From Glossina fuscipes (lineage: Eukaryota; Arthropoda; Insecta; Diptera; Glossinidae): a DNA stretch of 64,000 nucleotides. The translations under genes were made by a program, and so were the position numbers. The notes beneath the pieces are model-generated. The model worked only from the letters and a program-made list of their open reading frames with translations, was not told the origin of the DNA and did no database searches. The stretch covers positions 32,655,798 to 32,719,797 of the forward strand of contig NW_023998414.1 in the NCBI RefSeq assembly GCF_014805625.2, given 5' to 3'. Positions 48,437-60,445 of the stretch are shown here, in pieces. The stretch's first letter is position 1. Each line of letters begins with the position of its first letter.

Positions 48437-51400
48437 CATTGCCTAAAAGTGTAAGAAAGAAAGGCGGAGGGAGTGACCGCAGTCTACTAGGTGTGCGCCA
48501 GCCCAAGTGATAAGTGCAACGAGTTTGTCGACTGAGCTGGCTCTGCCGCACTAAAATTTGTTCCCGCAAAACTGTTACCTACGTCTGCTATGCGACAAAC
48601 GTTTGTCTAAAATTTTACTAATTTTAAGGCTCCCACGATCAATATGCAAGTATGTTCATTTGATGTAAACCCCTTCCAAATGATAAGGAATTCTCGTCGT
48701 TGTACGGCATTTCAAATGTGTGGATATAGTTGAAAGCAAAAAGCTAAAGAGTGAGGAAGTAGTCGCGACTTTGATCAAAAAGAAAAGAGAAATGAGCGCA
48801 TTACGCTCTCCACTCGTAATTTTGTTTCCGTGAGCTTGCAATTTAAAACCTACGTATTGTGGAAGTAAGACGGAGCATTTTCGTTCGAAAGATTTGTGCA
48901 AACTATTAAGGAAAAAAGCGAAGGCTTTTTCGATAAAATTCGATTGTCTTTCGAAACTCAATTACTGTAAATTGTATATGCAGAGCCATCTCGCGCGATC
49001 TATCATCTCACATTTCCCGCCTTGCACGTACAGCAAGATGGTTCTCTCAGATATTGGAAATATCTGATGAATATATGCGATCGTGTTTTTGTAAACGAAA
49101 GGATGCGTTAACGGACGATGCTGGTTGACTTTCCCACGATTGAGGAGGCTTTGGAGGTCATTTGTCCGAACACAAGTGAAAGTTTAATGCGGTATTTTTA
49201 GGCTGGTGATGCAGTGCTATACTCTTCCCGAATTTGCTGCTGGCGAGACAATTACCCTGAAAGGATATGAAGCGAAATGATGCCGATTGACTATCTTTCA
49301 GCCTGGAATTAATGCTGTTACAGTGAACGATGTTTGTTTTCATCAGAACGACAAGATCTGCGGTATAGCTTGTGAAAAATAGAAGAACTCTATTATCTGA
49401 CTGATTTGTGATTGATTGAACTTCTGCTTGAAAGATTCGAAATTTCAATAGCAGTGGCAGTGGCAGTGTACATACATCGTATGCAAAATATAGTTCAATA
49501 GGAAGGTGTGACCAGATTATGGTAAAATATTTTGATTTGCAACAGAGTCGAGTTGCTTTCTTGGTGGCCTCGTACTCATCAGCGTGGACTAAGAAAACTT
49601 TAATAAAATCTATTTGGAGCTCGCTTACAACGATAGGATTTAGCCGCAGATAACTACTAACTAACTAATAACTACTAAAGCTTATCTCATTTTCAGCCGA
49701 ATGTCTGCGGGGTTCTTTAAAAAAACACATTTTTTCTTCATAAAATTGCTTATGTGTGTATAATTGTATGTAAATAGACTTTGCTTATGTAAAATAATTT
49801 TATTTGTTTTGTTGCTGTTTCTACAAATTCTTCTTAAGAAAACCTATCTAATACAATAATAACTACTGCAGAGTATGTCAAGCAAAGGATTCAAGAAAAT
49901 TACATAAGAATCAGTCGAATTTCAAAAGCTTTTATTATGAATTTGGAAAAGGTAGCGGCCGTTGATTATAGATAGTAATGAAAGTTGTCAGTAAGAGCAA
50001 ATTCAGTTTGGAGAATAAAGAAAGGAATACGAAGTAAAACGATAAGATAAAGAAGCTGTTGTATAAGGAAATGTAAGCAGGAATATAGGTGAGTTAATTG
50101 CACTGGACAAACAGTGTTTCAATACAACGTTAGTAAACATTGTGACCACTATATCCACCGAATCTTGATTTGCATATTAGTTCATGTTTTATCGAACCGC
50201 ATCCGGATTAGCGATTAACGCGATTAAAATCCAAAAATGTAATCCGGGGATGAAATGGCATTATTTGTGATGAAGTTCTTAATCAACCTGAGAAACTGAA
50301 TCGATTTAACTGACAATGAATATCCCTGGATATGGATAAGGTGGTGGCAGAATTTCATTAAAAACTTTAACGCTACAACTAAAGACATGTTGACCGATGA
50401 TGAGGAGTCAATAAGCGGCAATGTCCATTTAAATCGTTTGATAATGTATGTAAATGTATTTAAGTGTGTCGCAAACGCAACTATATACTTAGTATATCTA
50501 TCTTTCTGGGTTGGTGGATATAAAAAAAAAAAAAAAAACATTTGACACTAACTGCCAATTGCGTACAACGACTATCTTTAGATTACATCCGGTCAAAAGG
50601 ATTGTTGTCGCCATTAGCGCAAAAATTCGGTCACTCCGCAAAATATATGTACAAAGAAATGTGTATTAACTTGTGAACGATTACCACATACATAGAAGTT
50701 TAATATTGATACTGCAACGGAAGTTGTTGTAGAATGAAAAGTGTTGGAGTTTCATCCTACAAAAAACCGTTTTATACGAACTTGACGATTTCTATTGAAA
50801 TAATAAAATAGTCGTAATTAATTTTGAAATTGAAATTTAAATTGACAAATATTAATAAGACATATTTCTATTTGCGAAATTCAAAATTCAATTTCATACG
50901 CAACTCACATACACATACACACACACACACACACAAGTGCAAATTTAAAAGGCAGCTTTTGAGCTTTACTTCATGATGAAAGGTTCGAATTTTTTCAAGT
51001 AAGCCAAAAATTACCACCAACTCCGTCTTTCATAAGATTTATTTCAAATCTTATATAGTAACTGCCGTGTTTTGCTGGCTTATTAACAATCGATAATTCT
51101 CCTTTCGCTTAATAAAATTATTTCATTTCTTTTTGAAGAAAGGCAATTGTTTGCAAATTTCTTTGAACTCTTAACTTAACTTAAGCTATTATCCAATCGA
51201 TTTATTTGTACCTACAATTTTGTCTATATTACATAAATATTTATAAAAAAAAAAAAAAAACTCTATACATATAATCCAAATAAATCGAGACAGTGAAAAT
51301 ATTTAAAGTTATTTTCTTAAGAAACTATAATTAGCTTAGTTAACGTACACGCTGCATAGAATAGGGGAAACAGAAATTTAAAATTTCAAGTTTATTTACA

Positions 51401-51692
51401 TAGAAAATGAAAATGTTGAACTTGAATTTTTTTCATAATATTATGCAGTAACATTTACATGTTAAGATCTATGGCCTTGAGGGAATATTGTTAAATGTTA
51501 ATAACAAAATGAGATTCTATTAAATTTGTTGTGCATAACCCAAGTAAGAGAATAAATTCAAAACTGTAAAAACTTAATGTTTACTTACTAATTTAACATT
51601 TAAGTGAGTTTTAAGGTTCGCAGAAATCTTAACTGCTGCTATCATATCAAGTGATAATTCTCACCAAATCAGCTGTTTTGCGTTCGCTTTGC
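48431..51692. other. Non-coding stretch
   Basis: Minus frames of 96-105 codons at 48,656-48,961, 49,158-49,448 and 50,224-50,541 were inspected. No domains, signal peptide or conserved pattern were seen. (AC)n at 50,918-50,935 and an A-run at 51,246-51,260. Confidence 0.45.
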
Positions 51693-51698
51693 TATTAT

Positions 51699-51731
<33 letters not shown>

Positions 51732-51736
51732 ACTAC
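51693..51736. repeat. (CTA)n trinucleotide repeat
   Basis: About eleven CTA units; translated as poly-Tyr in a spurious frame. Confidence 0.95.
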
Positions 51737-52599
51737 TGCACTGCAATGCAAACACTTTGTCACTTATGCTCTTTCGCTCTCTTATGTTTTTAAAACGTAT
51801 TGTTTTCATATCGTAATGTTAAATTTCATTAGATTGCACTTTGCAAATGTATAGAGAAATCTTGTGTATTACAGAAGCACAACACTTTGCTGTTACTACA
51901 CTTCTAACAATTTTAACAGTATAGAGAATTTTATTGCAAATATCCAGAGCCTGATATAGGTATATAAAGCTAAGCAGCTGACAATTTTAATTGCTACGTA
52001 CTTGATTATAAATCAAAACATTTCCTAGATTTCTTTTTGCTGATTTACTCTCACAATACAAAGTCAATTTTACTCTCAAAAAGACATTCCTACCTTTCAC
52101 AACACATTCTTACTTTCTCTCACAGCAAAGCAAATTGTACTCTCAGTACTCTCAGAAAGTCAACATTTTAAATAACTTTAAATAACATTTTCTCAAATTA
52201 CTGTACACTCTATACGGCCTTATTATATTCTAATTTTAATGTACCGAAGAGATAAAATCATAATATTATATAAAAATGAATTGATACGAATTAAAAAGGA
52301 ATGCATTAAAATGAAAATTGACCATATTTATCTGTATTTTTACTTTCACATATGTTTTTTAAATAATAAAATTTAATATTTTGACAAATTGAAATATCTG
52401 GAAAATAGCTATTGTTCAGACGTTCACTCATTCTTGTTACAATATTTAATTATAAATATTTATTACACTGTATTCAACATAATTTATTGCGACTATGAAA
52501 CTTCCTTCTGAGTGTTGTAAACATTTACATGATATAAATATACCGCTCACCTCTAACTAATTAAACTAACATGTTCGTGCTTTGCAACTGTTGTTGCTC
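51737..52599. other. AT-rich non-coding stretch
   Basis: Imperfect 'ctcac/ctctca' words at 52,040-52,165, and 51,908-51,945, which is possibly paired with 38,455-38,490. A TATAAATA sits at 52,533-52,540. Confidence 0.45.
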
Positions 52600-52745
52600 C
52601 AAACAGTGTCAGTTGATTCAGTCTCAGCAGTCTCAGTCGGTTCAGTTGGTTTTTTCTCTTTTTTTGGTATTGCTCCTACGGCTCTTACAGTTTGTACAGC
52701 TCCTACATTTCCTATAGCTCGCAGTCTCGTCAGTTGTTTTGAATG
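52600..52745 (+). other. Candidate non-coding first exon with splice donor (speculative)
   Basis: This 146-bp island is less AT-rich than its surroundings and carries five TCAGT words (52,610, 52,619, 52,634, 52,642, 52,730), which match the arthropod initiator. It ends in ATG followed directly by GTAAGG, a strong 5' splice site, with the GT at 52,746. TATAAATA at 52,533 is too far upstream of the first TCAGT for a standard TATA-Inr pair. No transcript evidence is available. The TCAG words are also partly a simple tandem, so they may be chance. Confidence 0.2.
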
Positions 52746-53154
52746 GTAAGGTGTGTAAATTTCTTATCGCGAGAGCTTGTGCGAAATAATATACGTAAAT
52801 AAATAGTAAAAAGAAAACTATTAATACACAGTAAATACTTTTACCTATAATTAATTAATTAAATTAATATTTAGTGTTCTTAATATCGGTTATTTTTTTC
52901 TTTAAATTTCTTTTATTATTATTAAATATATATTGAAAATAATAATAAAATTAACAATTTTAATCGCAATTGAAAACTTTTCGAGTCAGGTTTGTGTAAT
53001 TGAGGGATTAATTTTTGATCTTTTTTAAAAGATGTAATGTGTGTGTGAGATCATTTTAATGGATTTTAAAACATAATACAGCAAGCAATTGAAAAAGATC
53101 TTATAAACACGATAAGCACGATAAGAAATAAAAGAAATAACCAGTCGCCTTTAT

Positions 53155-53155
<1 letters not shown>

Positions 53156-53197
<42 letters not shown>
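53156..53197. repeat. (AAT)n trinucleotide repeat
   Basis: About thirteen AAT units followed by an A-run and T-run. Confidence 0.95.
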
Positions 53198-53208
<11 letters not shown>

Positions 53209-53302
53209 TTTATTTTTTTTTCTATAAAATCAAGTGAAATATATAGTATATATTCATTGCTTATATAACAAACAAACGTCATACAATTTTAAATTATTGT
53301 AG

Positions 53303-53584
53303 ATTTCTTACTTATATTTGGTTGACTGGCTACTTACGAGCAATTTAGAAATTCTGTCACGTCATTTCGTATCATTTGTGTTAATGTTGTTGCTCTTACT
53401 TACTGTAACGTTATGTTATATTTTAAAATATACAAATCAGAAGAAGAAAACAAACGTACATCTGCTTGGTGATGTAAATACACTTATATATGCAAATATG
53501 TTGTGTGTGCTCGTGTGTAAACGAATATTACCATTCATCGTGGCTTTCAAGCAAAAACGTAGCCGAATGGAAGCGAATTTTTAA
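53303..53584 (+). other. Candidate second exon: small membrane-protein-like frame (speculative)
   Basis: The frame is open from an AG at 53,301-53,302 to the stop at 53,584. If spliced to the ATG that ends at 52,745 (557-bp intron), it would give a 94-residue protein. That protein has a strongly hydrophobic segment at about residues 24-43 (SFVLMLLLLLTVTLCYIL), a weaker one near 62-75, and a basic tail (KQKRSR). The acceptor has a poor pyrimidine tract and no polyadenylation signal was identified nearby. AT-rich DNA often yields Leu/Phe/Ile-rich frames by chance, so this is a hypothesis only. Confidence 0.15.
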
Positions 53585-54680
53585 ATTAGTAGTAAAATGA
53601 AGAGAGAAGAAAAAATCAAAGCCTCTGAGTGTTTTGTATTGGCGTTGTTGTTATATTATGCTAATTACTTTGCTTATGCCATTGATTTTTTTTATTACAT
53701 CTATTCAATGATGGCTTACATATATACCTCCTACCTCTTATGTGTGTTTGAGAACTGATGTTGTTCCACGACTTTGTGTTAGATTGCGTTTTTAACTCGT
53801 TACTGTTTGAACTTGGAATTAATATTCTCTAGCTTAGTAAAATAACAAAATTCCCATCAGATCAGCGTACATTTTGGGGTCTGTGTAATGTTAGAAAGCA
53901 AAGCGATGATCACTTCATAAATTTTCGAGTTTGTTCTTACACTCAATATAACGAAATTAAATTTTATGAAAAAGTGTCGAGCTCTTCATCAGTGATAATA
54001 CTAGTTAATTCCAAAAATCGATAAAATGAAGTGATATGGACAAGGATAAATATATGGATTTCGATAGAAGAGGAGAAGGCTTCACGTATTTTAGAATATC
54101 TTAGACCTTCGAACTTTCTACCCGATCAAAATTCTCATAAATTGCAAGTTCAAATTTTTTAAAAGATTCTTGAACCCATTGCTATCTTAATTTGCCAATT
54201 AATTCAGAAAAGTTGACGATGCGCCCTTAGTATGGATGGTTAAAATTTATATCGCTAAGTTCGCTGAATTTTTCATTTATCTAAAACAAAAATAAAGACA
54301 AGATTAAAGGCAAAGAATCGGTAAAATCTCACGCACATATAAAACATTGGAAAGTCAAAAATGTCTTAAGCTTTCAATGGATCAATATTCCTATGATTGC
54401 TTCATTCATTACATTCAAAGATTTTATTTAAATTGATATTTCGAACCCCGTTGATGAAATTTGCTCTTGTTGTTTGTTGCCTCGTTCCAATTGTTTCGAT
54501 AAGGAAAGCTTCGTAAATCTTTTTGAAAAAAGCCCTAAAATTATAAGTAAAATAATCATCGCGTATACCATAGATACGCCCTTGACCGTATAGAAATTTT
54601 ATGCTTTTTCTTTCTATATTTATGTTTATATTATCTTAAGCAGTAAATTGTATTATTTTCTTGTTTAAAGTTTAAACTTC
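53585..54680. other. AT-rich non-coding stretch
   Basis: Nothing recognised. The words 'tttgagaactgatgttg' at 53,749 and 'tttgagaactgattttgg' at 56,713 are similar, in direct orientation. Confidence 0.45.
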
Positions 54681-54703
54681 AAAAAAAAAAAAAAAAAAAA
54701 AAA
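54681..54703 (+). repeat. 23-nt poly(A) tract
   Basis: Uninterrupted A run, then AG-rich sequence. Confidence 0.85.
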
Positions 54704-54800
54704 GAAGAGAATAAGGAGAAAGCACATTTTTTTTTTTTTCAACATCAAAAACCAACGAAACTTGTAGTGAATCAGACGCAGTAGCGCAACATTTTCTTTG

Positions 54801-55070
54801 CGTTAAAAACAATACTTACTTACTCTAGTATTTTTACATGCGAATAATTTAAAAGACAATAAGTGCAAGAAAGAGAAAGAAAAAAAGGCAGAGAGAAAGA
54901 AAAAGAAAGAAAAAAAAGAAGAAGAAGTGAAAGAGAAAAACTGTCACACAAAATATAAAGTTCATATTTTGTTGCTGTTATTGTACATAAAATCCCTTGT
55001 GCTGAACGACATTTTTGGAGCAGTGCAGCAAACAGTGAACTCCAGCGGAGCCATCGTTAGAGTAGGTCAG
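54801..55070 (-). repeat. Inverted-repeat arm B' (right)
   Basis: Partner of arm B (33,796-34,003) in opposite orientation. The plus-strand frame reads YIKSLVLNDIFGAVQQT, then NSSGAIVRVGQ, and ends at 55,070 where CAG is followed by GTCAGT, a plausible splice donor. The minus-strand frame opens with MAPLEF but stops soon after. A (GAAA)-rich tract (54,865-54,945) precedes the core. Differences from arm B fall at all codon positions. It may be a short coding exon, a structured RNA, or a relic of a repeat. Confidence 0.75.
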
Positions 55071-55490
55071 GTCAGTATTATTTATGCATAACATTTATCA
55101 TATATGTGATTGTATAAAAGTAATTTTCTATTATAGTTTTTTCTAAAGTTTTTCTTATCTTATTTTTCTTTTGATTTTTTTTTGTTTTAAAAAATTCTTC
55201 AGTTTAAATAGGATATGGAAGGCAACACAGTATAATGGAATTTCAATGAATATCAACCTCTCCATTTTACTTTATTTTTCACTCTTTTTGTTCATAAAAA
55301 AAAAAATAAAAAAAATACACGTGTAGATACGTAACGATACGTTGCATAGCGAAGCATAAGTTATTAGTGTTAGTTAGTTAATCTATTGCGATCTTCGTTT
55401 CGAAAATGTGTGTTAAAGAAAATTGCATTTATTTTCAAGCGAATCGTGGCCTTAACACAAGATTGTATATAAAGTCAGGCGTGGTTCAAG

Positions 55491-55659
55491 TCTGAAGACC
55501 GACATGGTGTTTGCTGATCCTTTATATCGACGTATATTAGTGTAAGTGAATAAGATAAAAAAAAAAAGAAGAAAATCAAAGACTCTAAGAGACTAAAGAC
55601 AGACACGGTGTTTGCTGACCCTTTATATAGACGTATATTAGTGTAAGTGAATAAGATAT
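55491..55659 (+). repeat. Tandem duplication, 68-bp units at 101-bp period
   Basis: Copies at 55,491-55,558 and 55,592-55,659 share a 57-bp core with only three differences, so the duplication is recent. In one frame both copies encode FADPLYRRILV followed by TAA. Two of the three differences are synonymous (GAT/GAC, CGA/AGA), and the third changes ATG to ACG. The unit end 'attagtgtaagtga' also contains a GTAAGT splice-donor match. An A-rich spacer (55,557-55,575) lies between the copies. Function unknown. Confidence 0.85.
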
Positions 55660-57295
55660 AAAAACAAGGGTAAAGTCAATCTGTAGTCATTTTCAACTTT
55701 TTAAAGGATTTACATAATTGAGATAAAGATTATTTTATTAAAGTCTCCCAGTGATAAGGTAATTGCTAAGCAGTTAGGCGAAAAATCAAGTCTTCAGATT
55801 CATTCACATTGTACTGGTTTGTATTAATTAGCTTCCATACCGTCCTTTTTTTTTTTTTTTTGTATTGCTTGCTGGGCGCTTCTAACAAGAACGTCGTCGT
55901 TCCAAAATTATAGTGAACTACTCGACAATCCTTTGAACGTATTGTGTGACACTTGCTTTTTAAGGAAAACCCCTTTATTTGCTTCGAATGATTTTGAACA
56001 GAGGCGCATATATTCCACTGCTATTTATTTTCATTTCCTAAACATAAATCCAATATCTATGCCAAGATATTATATGTGCCTGACCATTCTCGTAAGTTTT
56101 AGTAATTCTCACACTATTTAGGCTTTTTTGACTTCTCTTCGAAAATCCGATATAGTCGGCTTCCGATATAGGCGGCTTCCGTTCATTTCTATGCTGGTAT
56201 TCAGAAAGCCATAATAATAATTGAATTCTGACAATGTCTTGAGGAATTTTTCGAAAGAGTACAGCAATTGCGCACCTATTGGATTGCGTTTGACTTACTT
56301 CAGAAAATTAATCGTTTTTTTTTTTTTTTTTTGGTCCTTTCTAGCACTTGCACGCGCAAACTCTGGACTCGATTGTTATTTTTGTAGATTCATTCATTAA
56401 CTTACTACAGTGTTCGGTTGTGCAGTTATTGAAGATCTCACTTTTCATAATCGTTAAGTTGAATCATTTTGGTTTGCTTATTTCACCACTATTACGCATG
56501 ATGCGTCAACTGTAGATGTTTTCTGAAAGTGTAAAGATTGAACATTTTTTTAATTGAACGATTGTTCGGACTGATAATATGAATACGACTTTTCACCATT
56601 AAATGTTAGTGCAATACATAATGAATGTTAGTCATAACGATGGTTGAATACTTCGATTGATTGGATGACTACCTCATATGTCTATTCCCTTATCGTAAAA
56701 ATGTTTGCTGCTTTGAGAACTGATTTTGGTTGTGCTTTGGTTTCGATTTCGGTTACGGTTTCGGCCTTAATTTGATTTATAATGTCACGTATATGTGGTG
56801 TTTGACTGCCAAGAATCAAATTAAATTTATATTTATATATATATTATATAAATTATTATTGACGAAATTTTCGAAATAACATAATTTCTGCACTAAGTGA
56901 AGTTTCCAACTTAATCGCGTTTTTATGACGAAAATCTCTAAAGTCGTGAATAATGCGAATAATATCGAATCTTACGACTTATGCCGGCTTTTAGCAACTT
57001 TATCATAAGTTTGTTAGATCTTAACAGATAATCGTTAAATCGAAGTTTCTCTAATACATTTTCAATTTCGTTATTGTGTGCCTGCTACTCACATTTCATT
57101 CATATTCCGTGCTATACATATGCACATATATTCTTCGTATTTATAAAAATAATTTTTATCAAATTTTTTGAATCTAAGCTTTCAGTTTTCAAGGTTTTCA
57201 TTTATTTTGTTTTCGTATTGAAAACAAATATTCGCATTTGTTGTGCATGTAGTGGCTAACATTTGTATATATACATATCGTGTATATGTAAATAA

Positions 57296-57322
57296 TGTGT
57301 GTGTGTGTGTGTGTGTGTGTGT
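57296..57322. repeat. (TG)n microsatellite
   Basis: Thirteen TG units. Confidence 0.95.
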
Positions 57323-57879
57323 ATTTATAATAGTGTTATTATTTATAAATTTTTGTTGCCAGATAACCTTTTCATTAAGTTCAATTTTTGTTTTTTTCGT
57401 TTTTTCAATGCGTAAATATATAATTGTGAACACGAACTGATTCGTAGAGAGGAACAACGTTTCCTTCAGTTAAGGATATATAAGGAAAATAAAATGAATT
57501 GAGGTCATCCATAAATCATTTCTTGACAAAAAACATTAACATAACATTAACATTCAAGTTTACAAGAGATATACACATTAAAAACTTTACTGGTTTCCTA
57601 CTCGTCATAAATGTATTAACTTTTATAGTTAAAACTATGTCTTTTTTTTTTTTGACTTAATGTAAACCGGGGAAGGCAGAATGTGTTCATATATCATCCT
57701 CTTAGGGATAGATATAAGTATAAGTAAAAATGTGCCTGCACTCTATACGTATCCCTCAGAAGTATGCGTTTGAGATTCCAGGAAGGAAGGGTATATGTAG
57801 TCAAGCATTGTTCAATTTCTTATTCGATTTTCATAGATGAGAGAAACATATTACGCACTTATTTTCAGTAAGGTGAAGT

Positions 57880-58140
57880 TCGATTTGATTGCTAGCATCG
57901 GGAATTTGGGAGTTTCACGCTCTGAGGGATACTCCAGATATTCTGGAATATATATTTGGTATCGAATTTAGGATAGATTTCAGCTTTTCCGTCCATTCGT
58001 CCGTCCGTCCGTCCCTATGTCTATCTATCTCGCAGAGCGAAAAATTGGAATACATCGTCCCAATTAGGCAAAGACAATGGAATTTGTGGCGCATCGGTTG
58101 ACATTGAAAATAGGCAAATCGTGCAAAGGGCACACCTACA
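57880..58140 (+). mobile_element. GTCY-type dispersed repeat, copy 11
   Basis: (TCCG)n with 'attcgtccgtccgtccgtcc' at about 57,996-58,015, then 'ctatgtctatctatctc', preceded by 'gggagtttcacgctctgagg'. Frames on both strands here are by-products. The flanks are too decayed to set ends. Confidence 0.45.
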
Positions 58141-58734
58141 GTTCAATATAAACTGCAATTATTTATGTTTTCAAAATGAAAAAGGAAAAAAGGGCTTTTT
58201 TCGCATTACTTAGAAACTAAAGTGACAATAACGATAAAAATCGTTTGCGTATATTCCACGAGCGATCTGACAATGCAAAATGGGCCAAGCAAACCCATCT
58301 GATATTAAAATTTTATTTATTTTTTTCAAATATAAAATTTATATATATATAAAATATATCAAATTCTTTAGCATATGTGAAATATATCAATGAATGCCAT
58401 TTTTTTATTTCTTCACCCACATGATTAATTGATCAATTGCCTAAATGCGTTATGAGTCAGAGTAACCTTAAAAAAAGAAAGAATATTTTTTATTATATTA
58501 CGTTAAACCTGCGATCATTTATATTTAAAATGTTTACTTGCATTGTGTACTCCTACTCAGTTAAGTCGATCTCGAAATGGTGACATGGACAATGAACTTT
58601 GGTTTCCTTTTTTTTTTTTATTGTTATATACGACCAATTAGTCAGAAAATCTTCCCTATATGTATAACACGTTGATGGTCAAAAAGAAGTGAACAAAGGG
58701 GAAAAGATATCGAGTGGTTGTAGTCTGATGAGTG

Positions 58735-58875
58735 CGTGCCTACTCGATAAGCGTTACGCCATTACTGACTCAGTACTCATTGCTGCGGCCAGATATGCTT
58801 TACCGTATTGAGATTTGAATCCGCGAACACTGACTTCGTAGACACGATTCGTATCCGCCCCACTACATCGATGTC
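58735..58875 (-). mobile_element. tRNA-derived SINE-like element, copy 3
   Basis: On the minus strand, GGATTCAAATCT (58,811-58,822) is a B-box match followed by CAATACGGTAAAG, nearly identical to GAATACGGTAAAG in the copy at 11,086. Both copies then have TGG.CGCA after about ten bases. About 44 nt upstream of the B box, GTAGTGGGGCGG is a possible worn A box (58,855-58,866). Element ends and target duplications were not found. Confidence 0.5.
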
Positions 58876-58999
58876 TTCTGGCATTTTTCAAAGTTTTTTT
58901 GCGATTCAGTGACTGAGAAGCTACGGATTACTATCAAAGACATTATAAAGGGAATATTTGTTGGCGATTGCACTGCGTTTTCACGCGAAAAAAAATCGG

Positions 59000-59245
59000 A
59001 AAAATCTTTTGTTACTTTAGCTATTAAAGTTTGGTTTTGAAATTATGTCATGTTCTTATTCTTCTTCCAAGTTGAACAATAAAAAAGAAGACGAACAGAT
59101 GGACTGGCGGACGGAGGGACAGACAGGCTTAGATCGGTACAATAAAAGGTGAATCAATCTGAAGGCCTTCTGGATTTTGCATGAGTTCGCACAAATTTAA
59201 TTAATACTCGTACCACAAGTGAAATAAGGTATAAAAACGAACACT
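59000..59245 (-). mobile_element. GTCY-type dispersed repeat, copy 12
   Basis: 'gatggactggcggacggagg' and 'gacagacaggcttagatcgg' (about 59,098-59,137) give the RGAC tract. 'ccttctggattttgcatgag' and 'ttcgcacaaatttaatta' follow, matching copy 5 at 22,436-22,560 in the same order. Confidence 0.6.
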
Positions 59246-60377
59246 TCTAAAAGACGGTAATTGCTTTGTTACGCATTAGCTTATAGTTAATAATTTGTTA
59301 AATTCCTATATAATATTTAAAAAAACAAAGTTGACCGATATATATGGTCATTACAATCACCTTATCATAGCGTGTCTCTGTCGAATTTTTATATGCTTTC
59401 CTTTCTATAACGCATAGAAGATCAGATGGCACAGGTGGGAAGGAATCACCAGAAGTATGAAAAACAAAAAGTTTTTTAGAATTTCAAAAATCTTACTTAA
59501 AGAAAAAGAAAATTTTTTATTTCCACTTTTGAAATGGAATTTTCTTAAATTAACTTTAATCTTATAATACTGCGTCTTATCGTGACTTTCTTCTTATTTT
59601 CTTTCTCCCTTACCGTGAAAGTTAAGAGAAAAATTGACTTAAGCGATATTTGATGAACTTTCAATTTGACTTATTCAGAGTTTAAAAGGCACTATCTGTA
59701 AGCTTTGCGCTGTCTGTGTTTCGCGTTATTCCGTTCTTTGGTATTAGTGTCATTATCGGTTTATTAATAGAGAGAAAATATATAATGCTATGAATTTATT
59801 TATTATTATTATTTTTTTTTTTTAACTTTTTTTTTATTCGGTTTAAAAGATGCAAAAAGAATAAACCAAAAAATTTTTCCTTAAAGATTTTGCGAAAAAG
59901 TTTCTATTCTGTTCTTGTCGACTTGTCATGTTGTTTTGTTCGACTTATCTTTATGCAAGGATTGCGAAATTGCTTCTATGCAGCGTATATATATATATAT
60001 ATATAGATATGTGTGTGTGTTTACGTAACTTTAAATTTTCGTTTTCTTAGCATTCTTTCAGCGATTTTCCGCCTCTAAAGGTAGACATCTTATCTACATA
60101 TAAAAATGTCTCCTAAAAGTATGCAAACACCTAACAAGTAAAAAAAGAAAAAACAAACCAAAACAAAACAAAAAAAAAATCCCATATGTGCGCAATTAAA
60201 TATTCATAGTATGAAAGAATGGAATAAAAACTGCAACGGAGCAGGAAATATTTTGTTCACAATTGAGACTGTTTAACAGAAGGAAGGACACAGAACAGAT
60301 GCGAAATGAAAATGGAAAATGGTAAAAAGGAAGAATGAGACAGAAATGTAGTGAGAAGAGTGAAAGCAAAACAACAA

Positions 60378-60445
60378 GTTATGTAAATTTACTTAAACAA
60401 TTTGAAAAATTTATATATTTTAATGCCCTTAACTGCATTATTGTC
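60378..60445 (-). repeat. 68-bp near-identical block shared with 27,964-28,031
   Basis: The reverse complement differs from 27,964-28,031 at one position only (C for A), while sequence on either side has many more changes. It is AT-rich but not a simple repeat: it contains 'gcagttaagggcattaaaat' and 'gtttaagtaaatttacataa'. No coding frame is conserved. Function unknown; candidates are a shared regulatory element or a recent gene-conversion tract. Confidence 0.85.

Larger units (their letters stand above)
55071..60056. other. Non-coding stretch between arms B' and A' (right side)
   Basis: About 5.0 kb. It contains the tandem duplication at 55.5 kb, dispersed-repeat copies at 57.9-58.1 and 59.0-59.2 kb, the SINE-like copy at 58.8 kb, (TG)n at 57,296-57,322, (TA)n at 59,986-60,005 and several T-runs. 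A 13-bp direct repeat 'ggcttccgatata' and variant occurs near 56,158-56,185. No similarity to the left interior was found. Confidence 0.5.

Noticed and set aside
58000..58013. (CCGT)n as an independent microsatellite
   Set aside because: It belongs to the GTCY tract of a dispersed-repeat copy.
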